From the NCBI GenBank assembly GCA_963724695.1, contig CAVRVW010000012.1:937172-1001171 (forward strand): a stretch of 64,000 bases of DNA, in the 5' to 3' direction. Position numbers and translations under genes: made by a program. Below are positions 1 to 8,511 of the stretch, piece after piece. Position 1 is the first letter of the stretch. The number at the start of each line of letters is the position of its first letter. This DNA comes from CAVQFD01 sp963724695 (GTDB lineage: Bacteria > Acidobacteriota > Vicinamibacteria > Vicinamibacterales > CAVVIG01). The notes under the pieces are model-generated. The model worked only from the letters and a program-made list of their open reading frames with translations, was not told the DNA's origin and made no database searches.

Positions 1-11
1 ATCGCGCGACC

Positions 12-314
12 ATGGTGTCCTTGCAACGCCTGCGGGTGATCGGCTGGCTGGAAGGCACTTCGTACGTGCTCCTCCTCGGCGTGGCGATGCCCCTGAAGTA
101 TCTCGCGGGCCTGCCCGCCATGGTGCGCGTCGTCGGATGGGCACACGGACTGCTGTTCATCCTGTTCATCGCCGCGGTCTTCGATGCCGCCCGCCGGAAT
201 GGCTGGTCGGCCGGCCGAGTGACCGGTGCCCTGGTTGCGTCGGTCCTTCCGTTCGGTCCCTTCGTGCTCGACCGGCGCCTCCGTGCGGATCTCGAGGGCG
301 CGAGACAGAGCTGA
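12..314 (+). CDS. DUF3817 family small integral membrane protein
   Basis: This 100-residue protein starts with a short basic stretch and a GTSYVLLLGVAMPLKYLAGLP segment, which is typical of the DUF3817 family. Three hydrophobic helices follow, at about residues 14-34, 42-58 and 70-86. It is predicted to lie in the cytoplasmic membrane and no function is established for the family. Only 11 bases precede the ATG, so an earlier start cannot be excluded, but the family normally begins near this point. A VWA protein gene follows on the same strand after 26 bases. Confidence 0.8.
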   Translation: MVSLQRLRVIGWLEGTSYVLLLGVAMPLKYLAGLPAMVRVVGWAHGLLFILFIAAVFDAARRNGWSAGRVTGALVASVLPFGPFVLDRRLRADLEGARQS

Positions 315-340
315 TAGACTGCCAGCCGGACGGAGGGTGC

Positions 341-1006
341 ATGAAGCGGATCGTTCGATGGGCGGCCCTGGTCATCGTCGTCCTGTGGAGCGCGGTCGGC
401 GCGTCGGCCCAGCGCGTCATGCCGAGCGGCGAGTCGCCGGCACGCATCATCCTGCTCGTCGACTCGAGCTCGGCGATGTCGCCGATGCTGACGCATTTTC
501 GCGCCGGCCTTCAGGCGTTCCTGGACAACGTGCCCGCGCAGCACGAGATTGCCCTCCTCAGCACCGGCGGACAGCTGCGGATCCGGGTGCCGCCCACCTC
601 CGACCGCGACCGCCTCGACAAAGCGGTGGGGAGCTTCGCGTCGGAGGGCGGCGCGAACGCGTTTCTGGACTCGCTGCTGGAGGCCGACACTCGGTTCCTC
701 AAGAACGCGCCGACGATGTGGCCCGTGTTCGTCATTGTGATGACCGATGCGGCCGAAACGCGAGGCGAACAGCGCATCGACGACTACAACAAGTTCATGA
801 ACGACTTCTCGGCGCGGGGCGGTCAGGCCCACACCATCGTCGTCCGGGGCAAGAACAGCGGCATCGTCACCGATATCGCGATCAACCTGTCGCAGAACAC
901 GAAGGGGATTCACGAGACGATCGCCATCTCCAACGCCCTCCCGGACAAGCTGCGGGAGGTGGCGGCCAGGCTCGAGGCCGACTACCTGCCGCACATTCCG
1001 CGATAG
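341..1006 (+). CDS. secreted von Willebrand factor A (VWA) domain protein
   Basis: The protein has 221 residues. An N-terminal signal peptide ends around AVGASAQ (residues 1-24) and is followed by a single VWA fold. Strand 1 carries LLVDSSSAM, a partial MIDAS motif in which the last serine of DxSxS is replaced by alanine, and a later strand carries VIVMTDAAE. VWA domains mediate protein contacts in the periplasm or at the surface; no partner is visible here. The ATG at 341 was chosen because GGAGG lies 4-5 bases upstream and the signal peptide begins there; the longer open frame from 137 overlaps the previous gene. Confidence 0.8.
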   Translation: MKRIVRWAALVIVVLWSAVGASAQRVMPSGESPARIILLVDSSSAMSPMLTHFRAGLQAFLDNVPAQHEIALLSTGGQLRIRVPPTSDRDRLDKAVGSFASEGGANAFLDSLLEADTRFLKNAPTMWPVFVIVMTDAAETRGEQRIDDYNKFMNDFSARGGQAHTIVVRGKNSGIVTDIAINLSQNTKGIHETIAISNALPDKLREVAARLEADYLPHIPR

Positions 1007-1042
1007 GCAGGTGCACGGAGAGGGCGGGCGTTGGCAGTAGCA

Positions 1043-1110
1043 CGTAGGGCGGGTCCTTTTGGACCCGCCTGCCACAACCGCGAGCCGGGTCCGAAAGGAC
1101 CCGGCCTACG
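1043..1110. repeat. REP-like pair of inverted palindromes
   Basis: Two hairpin-forming units lie head to head between convergent genes. The first stem is GCGGGTCC/GGACCCGC with a TTTT loop (1049-1068). The second is CCGGGTCC/GGACCCGG with a GAAA loop (1085-1104). Each unit is flanked by CGTAGG or CCTACG, so the units point toward each other. The first unit, 27 bases from 1043 to 1069, recurs exactly at 49678-49704. The pair could act as a bidirectional terminator for the VWA and diguanylate cyclase genes, but there is no clear T-tract. The rest of the 1007-1144 gap holds nothing else recognisable. Confidence 0.8.
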
Positions 1111-1144
1111 TACGGCTACGCCGTTTTGCTCTAAGCCCGGTGGA

Positions 1145-4036
1145 TCACTCGATCGCGTGTCCGACCGTCAGGCGGTCACGGCCCTGGGCCTTGGCCTGAT
1201 AGAGCGCGAGATCGGCAGCCTTCAACAGCGCCTGGACCGTCGGCGCATGCGCGGGGTACACCGCCAGGCCCATTGAGAGCGACGGCACGAAGTCCTGCTC
1301 GCCCGGAAAGTCGATGGTCAGGCGCCGTACCTCGGTCAGAAGCTGTTCGGCGCGCTCCTGGGCATCCTCCAGCGACGCACCCGGCATCACGAGCACGAAC
1401 TCGTCGCCCCCCAACCGGCAGACGATGTCTTCATCGCGGGTTCGACGCTGCAGGCACTGGCTGACCGTCCTGAGGAGAAGATCGCCGGCCTCGTGTCCGA
1501 ACCGGTCGTTCACCTGCTTCAGCCGATCGACATCGAGCATTACGAGGCTCAGCGGCGCTTGAGCCCGCGACGCGCGCTTGAGCTCACGTTCGAGCGCCTC
1601 TTCCATGTAGCGCCGGTTCAACAGGCCCGTGAGCTGATCCCGGATGGACTGGCGCCGCAGGGTGTCCCGCAGCTTCAGGTTGGCGACGGCGAGCGCGACG
1701 TGCTCGGCGAGCGTGACCGCCAGGCGACGGCCTGCGTCCGACGCGAGCGCGCGGCCGCGACCCTCCCCGCGGCCAGCCAGCTGGCGCACGTGCAGCAGTC
1801 CGAGCGTTTCGTTCTGCGCCATCATCGGCACGCAGACCGACGCACTGGAGGATGCGGCTCCCAGGTGAGGGCACGGAAGACCCGCCGCTTCCGGCGGAAG
1901 GTCCGCGAGCTCCGGCGCCTGAGGAGAGGCGCTCGGACCGTGCGCAGTGTGGGGGCGGCCGCGCCTGAGCGCCCAGCAGTCGGTCGGCTTGAACAGGAAC
2001 TCGTCCGGGGACAACCCGCCCCAGGTGCCCGCGGCCTCGATCAGATTGCCGTTCTCGCTGACAAGACAGAGCGCGCCAGCCGCATCCGGGAAGAGCTGTT
2101 GCGCGAACTGCGTGACGATGGCCGAAGCCTCGGACACGCTCATGCAGCTCTGGAGCAGATCGCTCATGTCGTTCAAGAGCGAGATCTCGCGCGTCTGCCG
2201 CTCGAGCTCGGCCACCGAGCGGCGCAGGTGCTCGTTGGCCTCTGCGGCCATCGCCTCGACCCGCTTTCGGTCCGAGATGTCACGCGCGAGGGTCAGCAGG
2301 CATTCTTCGTCGCCGAGCCGGATGATCTCCGTGAAGCAGAGGCCGACCCGCACCTCGCCCGACCAGGTCCGGAACTGGATCTCGGTCCCGAGGCCGCCGC
2401 GACCCGCACGGGCCGCCTCGATGAGCGTCTCGCGATCGGACGGTCGCAGGGTCACGCCGAGGTCCGCCGCGGAGTGCCCGACCACCGCGTCCCTCGAATA
2501 TCCGGTCAGCTTCAGGAAGCTGGCGTTGACATCAACGAATCGTCCGGACTCCACGCTCGTGAGCGAAATCGCATCGGGGCAGGACCGGAAGACATTCGCG
2601 AACTTCGCTTCTGACTGCCGGAGAGCCACTTCCGTGCGCGACCGGTCAATCGCCGATCCGAGCAGCGTGGCAACGGTCTGCAGGAAATGCACATCGTCGC
2701 GGCCGAAAAGTCGCTCGCGGCGGGAGTAGGCGGCGAGCACGCCAAACGCCCTCGATTGCGCTTCGACGATGGTGACCGCTGCCGCGCCGGTCATCGTCTT
2801 GAGGCGATCGGGCAAGGCCGGCGAGAATCGCGCGTCCCGCTCGAAGTCGTCGACGACGACCGGGACACCGCAGGTCATGGTGTACGCGGCGAGCGTGTGC
2901 GGTGCACCGTTGCCGACGTCAGCCTTGACGTCCCGGTCCGGCCATCCTGAAGACGCCCGAAGAACGATCAGGTCTCCGGACTTTTCGAGCACTTCACAGG
3001 CATCCACGTCCAGGGTCTCGGCGACGAGCCCGGCCGCTTCGTCGAGCAAAAGCCCCAGGTCGTCGACGACGAGCGCCCGCTGCCCCAGCTTGGCCACTCC
3101 GGCCTGATGGGCCGCCCTGACTCGCGAAGAATGCTCGGCGCGACGGCGTCGAGTCTCGGCCCGGTCGATCGAGACCGCCACGGCGATGATGACCAGTGCC
3201 AGGAGCCCGGTGTTCAGCAGCACGAACACGGACAGCGTCAACGTAGCGTCCCAGACGCGTGCGCGCTGCAACTCGAGTGTCAGCCACCCGAAGACGAGGG
3301 GCCCGGCCACGAGCGCCGCGGGCAGGAATCGCACGACGCGACCGCCGGCCGAGTCTGCCGTGACCATCTGCAGCAGCCGCCCGTCCGGCGACGCAGCGAG
3401 AACGCCGATGCCCAGGGCGCAGAAGCTCAGGGCGGCGGAGAACGGGAGGGGCGGCGACCCCGGGAGCCGGTAGAACGGCGCGGCGTCGTAGGCGTAGCCG
3501 ATGATGGCCACGAGCGACGACAGCACGACGCCAAAGGCCAGCAGCTGCGAAGGGCGACGTCCCTTCTTCGTTTCGGCGTCGAGCAGCAGCAGCGCGGCGC
3601 CCAGCATCACGAAGGCCAGTGCGGCGTTGACGGGCATCGGTCCGCCGAGCACGATGCCCACGGCGTCAAACCATGGTCCAACAGCACCGCCGAGCCAGAC
3701 CGCCCCACCAGCATGTAGCGACACGAGCAAGGCAAGAGCGCCTGCGCCCGCGACGAGCGCGGCGCAGATCTGCGTATAGAGCCGGCGGAACGGTACCTGA
3801 CGTCCCGTCGACAGCCACAGACAGAGGGCCGACAACAACACCAGCAGCGTCGTGGTGGCCCTGACGGTGCCAAACTCCGGGACCACGGCGAGAGGGGCCG
3901 TGATTGCGGGCAGCTGCCCCATCAGCGCAAAACTGCCGATGAGCAGGACGAGGGCTGCGGTGCCCTTGGCAAATCGCTGAAAACCTGGAGTGCTCAGAGG
4001 TGCGGCAGAGCTGGCCATCAAACGCGCGTAGGGCAT
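1145..4036 (-). CDS. membrane-bound GAF-PAS-GAF-GGDEF diguanylate cyclase
   Basis: The protein is predicted to make cyclic di-GMP in response to membrane and cytoplasmic signals. The first 300 or so residues contain about eight hydrophobic helices. They are followed by a GAF domain, a PAS domain (KFANVFRSCPDAISLTSVESG onward), a second GAF domain and a C-terminal GGDEF domain. The active-site GGDEF is intact at about residue 876. An RDED sequence sits nine to six residues before it, matching the RxxD inhibitory site, so product feedback is likely. The start is uncertain: ATG at 4036 has GGAAGG immediately upstream, and ATG at 4018 is the alternative. It is the last gene on this strand before the REP pair. 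Confidence 0.88.
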   Translation of the reverse strand: MPYARLMASSAAPLSTPGFQRFAKGTAALVLLIGSFALMGQLPAITAPLAVVPEFGTVRATTTLLVLLSALCLWLSTGRQVPFRRLYTQICAALVAGAGALALLVSLHAGGAVWLGGAVGPWFDAVGIVLGGPMPVNAALAFVMLGAALLLLDAETKKGRRPSQLLAFGVVLSSLVAIIGYAYDAAPFYRLPGSPPLPFSAALSFCALGIGVLAASPDGRLLQMVTADSAGGRVVRFLPAALVAGPLVFGWLTLELQRARVWDATLTLSVFVLLNTGLLALVIIAVAVSIDRAETRRRRAEHSSRVRAAHQAGVAKLGQRALVVDDLGLLLDEAAGLVAETLDVDACEVLEKSGDLIVLRASSGWPDRDVKADVGNGAPHTLAAYTMTCGVPVVVDDFERDARFSPALPDRLKTMTGAAAVTIVEAQSRAFGVLAAYSRRERLFGRDDVHFLQTVATLLGSAIDRSRTEVALRQSEAKFANVFRSCPDAISLTSVESGRFVDVNASFLKLTGYSRDAVVGHSAADLGVTLRPSDRETLIEAARAGRGGLGTEIQFRTWSGEVRVGLCFTEIIRLGDEECLLTLARDISDRKRVEAMAAEANEHLRRSVAELERQTREISLLNDMSDLLQSCMSVSEASAIVTQFAQQLFPDAAGALCLVSENGNLIEAAGTWGGLSPDEFLFKPTDCWALRRGRPHTAHGPSASPQAPELADLPPEAAGLPCPHLGAASSSASVCVPMMAQNETLGLLHVRQLAGRGEGRGRALASDAGRRLAVTLAEHVALAVANLKLRDTLRRQSIRDQLTGLLNRRYMEEALERELKRASRAQAPLSLVMLDVDRLKQVNDRFGHEAGDLLLRTVSQCLQRRTRDEDIVCRLGGDEFVLVMPGASLEDAQERAEQLLTEVRRLTIDFPGEQDFVPSLSMGLAVYPAHAPTVQALLKAADLALYQAKAQGRDRLTVGHAIE

Positions 4037-4221
4037 CCTTCCAGTAGAGTGCTGCCGACAACGCCTGCGTTTCACGGGGCGTTGCGGAGCTGGCGCTAGC
4101 GCGTCACCGTCGCAAGTTCGATGCCGCGGCGACCGTGCAAAGCTGCGAGAGCACGCGCGCGAGTGTGCGGATCGGAGACAACAGGCTCGTGATCGCACAC
4201 TCGGAACTGTGAGGACGCCAC

Positions 4222-5847
4222 ATGGCCAAACGCATCATCATCTGCTCGGACGGCACCGGCAACACCGCCATCAAGGGACGAGGGACGAACGTCTTCAAGC
4301 TCTACGAAGCGATCGACCTCGTCGGGCACCGCACCGATCCGACGCTCACACCGCAGGTGGCGCTCTACGACGACGGGGTGGGCACCGAGAACGTGAAGCC
4401 GCTGAAGATCTTTGCCGGCATGACGGGGTTCGGCCTCGGGCGGAACGTTCGCCAGCTCTACAAGGAGCTGGTGCGCATCTACGACCCGGGGGACGAGATC
4501 TACGTCTTCGGGTTCAGCCGCGGTGCCTTCACGGTCAGGACGCTCGTGGGCCTCATCACCAAGTGCGGCGTGCTGGATCCGAACAAGCTGCCGACCCGTA
4601 CGGCGGCGGGCCTGCACGCGGCGGTCAGGAATGCGTACCGGTTCTACCGCCGGTGTTTTCGGACACGGCTCGCCGCGAGCCTGCTCGGGGCCTCCGACCG
4701 ATCGCACGGCGGAGTTTCGCGCGGCCCGATCATACGAGCGCGAGGTTCGGATCAGGTTCGTGGGCGTCTGGGACACGGTCGACGCGGTCGGCCTGCCCTT
4801 CCACCTGGCCGACGTCCTCAACAGCACGGTGCACCGGTTCAAGTTTCCGGACCGCAACCTGAGCTCGAGCGTCGATCGCGCCTGCCACGCGCTGGCGCTC
4901 GACGACGAGCGGCACTCGTTCAGCCCGCTGCTCTGGAACGAGACCGGCGAAGCGGAAGGACGCATCGCACAGGTCTGGTTCGCCGGCGCGCACTCGAACG
5001 TCGGCGGCGGGTACCCAAAGCAGGGACTCTCGCTCGTCGCGCTCGACTGGATGCTGTCAGAAGCCGAGCGCGCGGGCATGCGCTTCAACGAGCACGGACT
5101 GAGGACCAACCGGTACGAGCGTCAGGCGTACCGGGAGCACGCCAACGTGGACGACAAGCTCTACGATCCGCGTTCGGGTCTCGGCCTCTTCTACCGGTGG
5201 CGGATCCGGGACATGCGCGCGCTCTGCCTGGCGAATGGCGTCGCACCGCGGCTCCACCTGAGCGTCCTGGAGCGCATCGCCCACGGCACCGAGGATTACG
5301 CGCCCGGCAACCTCGCTCCGGATGCGACCGTCGTCTTCACCGAGCCGGACCGCGAACGCCAGAGGATCGGGCGCTTCTGAGCCAGCGGGCGGCGAACGTG
5401 CAAGCCGTGCTGGACGGGGCAAGATCCACGCATGCGGGGCTGCTGCCCGCGATGAGAGTTCCACGGCTGCTCGGCCTGGCTTCGTACTACGTTTACCTGA
5501 TCACGTGTACAGCGGTTCTGCTTGCGGCGGCTGGTGGGATGCGTGTCGCCGCACTGGTGAACCCGCTCGCGATCCTGGTGGGCGTCGGACGGCTGGTCGG
5601 CGGGCTGCTGTCGGATCCGGCCGGGCAGCTGCTGGCCGTCGGCCGGACCCTCGCGGAGGATCGCTCGCTTGCCGGGCTGCTCGTCGCCGGCTTCCTCCTG
5701 GCGTATGTCCTGTCCCTCGTCGCGGATCGTCGGATGAGCGCGTGGTTTTCGGGGTTCTGGTACCACCTGCAGCCGAAGCTGCGGGAGGCCCTCAAGCAGG
5801 CGAGGCAGGAAGCGCTGGGAGCTCAGAAATTGGGAATTAGGAATTAG
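4222..5847 (+). CDS. DUF2235 alpha/beta hydrolase with C-terminal membrane segment (two frameshifts)
   Basis: This is a DUF2235 hydrolase, the fold of Tle1-type phospholipase effectors. Visible elements are IICSDGTGN at the N terminus, the nucleophile elbow GFSRGAF, VGVWDTVDAVG for the acid region and AGAHSNVGGGY for the catalytic histidine. The C-terminal 140 residues contain hydrophobic helices. The frame breaks near 4687 (an extra G in a GGGG run) and again near 5375-5385, and each piece continues the family alignment, so sequencing error is more likely than decay. No type VI secretion genes are nearby, so an effector role is not supported. The last residues are encoded by a 7-bp repeat array. 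Confidence 0.75.
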   Translation: MAKRIIICSDGTGNTAIKGRGTNVFKLYEAIDLVGHRTDPTLTPQVALYDDGVGTENVKPLKIFAGMTGFGLGRNVRQLYKELVRIYDPGDEIYVFGFSRGAFTVRTLVGLITKCGVLDPNKLPTRTAAGLHAAVRNAYRFYRRCFRTRLAASLLGASDRSHGGVSRGPIIRARGSDQVRGRLGHGRRGRPALPPGRRPQQHGAPVQVSGPQPELERRSRLPRAGARRRAALVQPAALERDRRSGRTHRTGLVRRRALERRRRVPKAGTLARRARLDAVRSRARGHALQRARTEDQPVRASGVPGARQRGRQALRSAFGSRPLLPVADPGHARALPGEWRRTAAPPERPGAHRPRHRGLRARQPRSGCDRRLHRAGPRTPEDRALLSQRAANVQAVLDGARSTHAGLLPAMRVPRLLGLASYYVYLITCTAVLLAAAGGMRVAALVNPLAILVGVGRLVGGLLSDPAGQLLAVGRTLAEDRSLAGLLVAGFLLAYVLSLVADRRMSAWFSGFWYHLQPKLREALKQARQEALGAQKLGIRN

Positions 5848-5857
5848 GAATTGGGAA
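5830..5857. repeat. 7-bp tandem array (TTRGGAA x4)
   Basis: Four consecutive heptamers read TTGGGAA, TTAGGAA, TTAGGAA, TTGGGAA. The array overlaps the stop codon and final residues of the DUF2235 gene. It belongs to a set of 7-bp arrays found between genes across the window. Confidence 0.85.
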
Positions 5858-5928
5858 TTCGTCCCGGAGGCTGGAGGCGGGAGCCTGGAGCCGCGCCTGG
5901 CCCCGGCGATATATCATGTTCGGGTCGG

Positions 5929-6330
5929 ATGAAGCGCCTCCTCTTCCGCCTCCTCTTCGCCGGGCTCGCTGCCGCAACCGTCGCCGCCGGGGCGGCCTCG
6001 TTGCGGGCCCATCATCCGTTCTCCGCCACCTACGTCCCCGACCGGCAGATCACGATCGACGGGACCGTCGTGGAGCTGGCGTATCGCAATCCGCACGCCT
6101 TCATTCACCTGTCCGCGCTGGATCGCGACGGACGGACGCGGCGCTGGGCCATCGAGTGGGGCCACCCCGGCACTGAGCGGCGGCTGGGCGTGCCGACCGA
6201 TGTGCTCAAGATCGGCGACAGGCTCGTCGTGACCGGCAGCCCGGCGCGCGACCCGGGGGCGTTCCGGATCCTCGGCCGGACGATCGTCCGGTCCTCGGAC
6301 GGCTGGCGCTGGGCGGGGCAAGCGCTGTGA
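5929..6330 (+). CDS. DUF6152 family secreted protein
   Basis: The 133-residue protein has a signal peptide (MKRLLFRLLFAGLAAATVAA) followed by the DUF6152 signature HHPFSATYVPDRQITIDG and NPHAFIHL. The family is a small beta-rich, OB-like secreted domain common in Acidobacteriota and Proteobacteria; its function is unknown. The ATG at 5929 sits at the signal peptide, while the open frame upstream is repeat-derived. Its stop codon lies next to the response regulator start, so it is probably co-transcribed with the two-component pair. Confidence 0.78.
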   Translation: MKRLLFRLLFAGLAAATVAAGAASLRAHHPFSATYVPDRQITIDGTVVELAYRNPHAFIHLSALDRDGRTRRWAIEWGHPGTERRLGVPTDVLKIGDRLVVTGSPARDPGAFRILGRTIVRSSDGWRWAGQAL

Positions 6331-6335
6331 CCGCG

Positions 6336-7019
6336 ATGCGCGTCCTCATCGTCGAAGACGAACCGAAAGTGGCCCGGGCGCTCGAGGATGGGTTGCGGCA
6401 GGAGGGCTACGAGACCGTCGTCGAGGCCAGCGGCGAAGGCGCCTTCTTCCGGATCAGCACCGAGCGTTTCGACGTGGCGCTGCTCGACATCACGCTGCCC
6501 GGGCGCGACGGCCTCGAGATTCTCCGGGCGCTTCGCCGCCGCGATCTGGAGACCCGGGTCCTGATGCTCACCGCGCGGGACACGCTCGAAGATCGGGTGC
6601 GCGGGCTCGAAAGCGGCGCCGACGACTACCTGGTGAAGCCGTTTGCCTTCACCGAGCTCGTCGCCAGGATTCGGGCCATCCAGCGCCGGGGGCGGTCCAC
6701 TGATGCGATCCATCACACCGTGGGCGATCTCGACCTCGATCGTCCCACCCGCCGGGTGACCAGGGCAGGCCAGGCTGTCGATCTCACCACGCGCGAGTTC
6801 GACCTGCTCGAGTACCTCATGCGGTTCGCGGGCGAAGTCGTGTCGCGTGAGACGCTTGGCCGCGACGTGTGGGGCGAGCGATCCCGCACGACCACCCTCG
6901 ACAACGTCATCGACGTCCACATCGCACGGCTGAGGCGCAAGGTCGACGCCGAACACGAGGTCAAGCTGATTCACACGGCGCGCGGGGTGGGCTTCGTGGT
7001 GCGGGAGGAGGCGCCATGA
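6336..7019 (+). CDS. OmpR/PhoB-family response regulator
   Basis: The N-terminal receiver domain begins RVLIVEDEPKV, has the phosphoacceptor aspartate in ALLDITLPG near residue 51, and has the conserved lysine in LVKPFAF. The C-terminal half is a winged-helix DNA-binding domain (LTTREFDLLEYLM, VIDVHIARLRRKV). A GTG at 6327 overlapping the previous stop is an alternative start, but the ATG at 6336 gives the usual N terminus. The stop overlaps the ATG of the cognate histidine kinase, so the pair is translationally coupled. The closest downstream candidate target is the TonB receptor gene at 8512. Confidence 0.92.
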   Translation: MRVLIVEDEPKVARALEDGLRQEGYETVVEASGEGAFFRISTERFDVALLDITLPGRDGLEILRALRRRDLETRVLMLTARDTLEDRVRGLESGADDYLVKPFAFTELVARIRAIQRRGRSTDAIHHTVGDLDLDRPTRRVTRAGQAVDLTTREFDLLEYLMRFAGEVVSRETLGRDVWGERSRTTTLDNVIDVHIARLRRKVDAEHEVKLIHTARGVGFVVREEAP

Positions 7020-8395
7020 AGCGATGGTGGCAGCACCGGAGGCTGCGGATCCACCTGACGCTCTGGTACGTCAGCGCGATGGTCGTGATCCTCGCCCTCT
7101 ACGCCACGGGCGTGCTCGCGTTCGTGAGCGCCAGGGCCTCGGCGTCGCTCGATGCCAGGATCCGCGCCGACTATGTGTGGGCGGCGGAAATGTGGGATCG
7201 GCGTGAAGACGGGTCGCTGACCTGGTACGACCCGGGCACGCTGCCCGACGAGGACAGCCCCTGGCTGCAGGTCTGGACTGGGTCGGGCGATCTGCTCTTC
7301 AGCACGTCCGCCGCCAGGCGCAACCCGATCCCGGGCGCCGACGCGCTCGCACTCCAGGCCTCTGGACAGATCGTGCCGATCCGCTCGGCGCAGCCGGACG
7401 TCCGGGTATTGAGCCGGCAGGCCGTGATCGACGGTCAGCCCGTGATCATCCAGGTCGCACAGTCCGAAGCGATGATGCAGGCCGAGTTGACCGACCTGGG
7501 CTTCCTCCTGCTCGTGGGCCTTCCAGCCGGCGTGGCTCTCGCGGGTCTCGGCGGATACCTGCTGGCACGACGCGCGCTGAGGCCGGTCGATCTGATGGCG
7601 GAACGCGCGCGGTCCATTACGGCCGCGAAGCTCGATGAGCGGCTTCCAGTGGACGAGCCCCACGACGAGCTCGGACGTCTTGCCACCGTGTTCAACGACA
7701 CGCTCGCGCGTCTCGAAGGGGCCTTCGGCCAGATGGCGCGGTTCACGGGCGACGTCTCGCACGAGCTCCGCACGCCGCTGACCGCCATCCGCACTGTCGG
7801 CGAAGTGAGCCTGCGCGAGCCGCGGGATCCGAAGAGCTATCAGCACGTCATCGAGAGCATGCTCGAGGAGACCGATCGGCTGTCCGGCCTGGTCGACAGG
7901 CTGCTCCTGCTGTCGCGGGCGGAAAGCGGCCATGCGCCCCTGACGCGCGAGGCCATCGACCTCGCGGCTCTCGCCGAGGAAGTGGCGGGCCACCTCGGAG
8001 TGCTCGCGGAAGAGCGCGACCAACGGATCGTGGTCGACCGCAAGGCGCTGGCGCGAGTCGTCGGGGACCGGGTGATGCTGCGACAGGCCCTCATCAACCT
8101 GGTCGACAACGCCATCAAGTACAGCCCTTCAGGATCCGTGATCCGCATTGGCGTGGACGGATCGGCCAACGCGGCGATCGTCGAAGTCCAGGATTCCGGC
8201 GCCGGGATCGCGCCCGACCGCCGCGAGCGCATCTTCGACCGCTTCTACCGCGGGGCGAATCACGGCCTCAGGGGCGGCGCCGGCCTCGGGCTCAACATCG
8301 CCAAATGGACGGTCGAGGCCAACCTCGGTCAGCTCGCCTACGAGCCGCGCACCACCGGCGGCAGTACCTTCCGCATCACTCTTCCTGCCGCATAA
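7016..8395 (+). CDS. two-component sensor histidine kinase (HAMP-HisKA-HATPase)
   Basis: The 459-residue kinase has two transmembrane helices, at about residues 18-40 and 160-185, enclosing a periplasmic sensor region of roughly 120 residues. A HAMP linker follows, then the dimerisation helix DVSHELRTPLTAIRT with phosphoacceptor His249. The ATPase domain shows NLVDNAIKYSP (N box), DSGAGI (G1) and GGAGLGLNI (G2). The start overlaps the regulator stop (ATGA) and is preceded by GGGAGGAG. The sensed signal is unknown; the position before a siderophore receptor suggests metal or envelope sensing, which is inference. Confidence 0.92.
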   Translation: MKRWWQHRRLRIHLTLWYVSAMVVILALYATGVLAFVSARASASLDARIRADYVWAAEMWDRREDGSLTWYDPGTLPDEDSPWLQVWTGSGDLLFSTSAARRNPIPGADALALQASGQIVPIRSAQPDVRVLSRQAVIDGQPVIIQVAQSEAMMQAELTDLGFLLLVGLPAGVALAGLGGYLLARRALRPVDLMAERARSITAAKLDERLPVDEPHDELGRLATVFNDTLARLEGAFGQMARFTGDVSHELRTPLTAIRTVGEVSLREPRDPKSYQHVIESMLEETDRLSGLVDRLLLLSRAESGHAPLTREAIDLAALAEEVAGHLGVLAEERDQRIVVDRKALARVVGDRVMLRQALINLVDNAIKYSPSGSVIRIGVDGSANAAIVEVQDSGAGIAPDRRERIFDRFYRGANHGLRGGAGLGLNIAKWTVEANLGQLAYEPRTTGGSTFRITLPAA

Positions 8396-8432
8396 GCGAA
8401 GCCGGTCGACGATCCAAAACCAGCCTCCTGAC

Positions 8433-8452
8433 GAAGAATTCAGCAATTCTTC
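8433..8452. promoter_or_regulatory. AT-rich palindrome upstream of TonB receptor
   Basis: A perfect inverted repeat, GAAGAATT-CAGC-AATTCTTC, lies 60 bases before the receptor start and 37 bases after the kinase stop. It is AT-rich in a GC-rich setting and is not followed by a T-tract, so an operator is more likely than a terminator. It does not match a Fur box. The neighbouring response regulator is a candidate binder. Confidence 0.45.
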
Positions 8453-8511
8453 ACGTGGCCCCTTTGTCGGCTCCGATAGAGTCGTTCCCGTTTCTCTATG
8501 GAGGCGCAGGC

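Noticed and set aside
4222..5847. Type VI secretion effector locus
   Set aside because: The DUF2235 fold is shared with Tle1 effectors, but no VgrG, PAAR, Hcp or immunity-like gene is adjacent.
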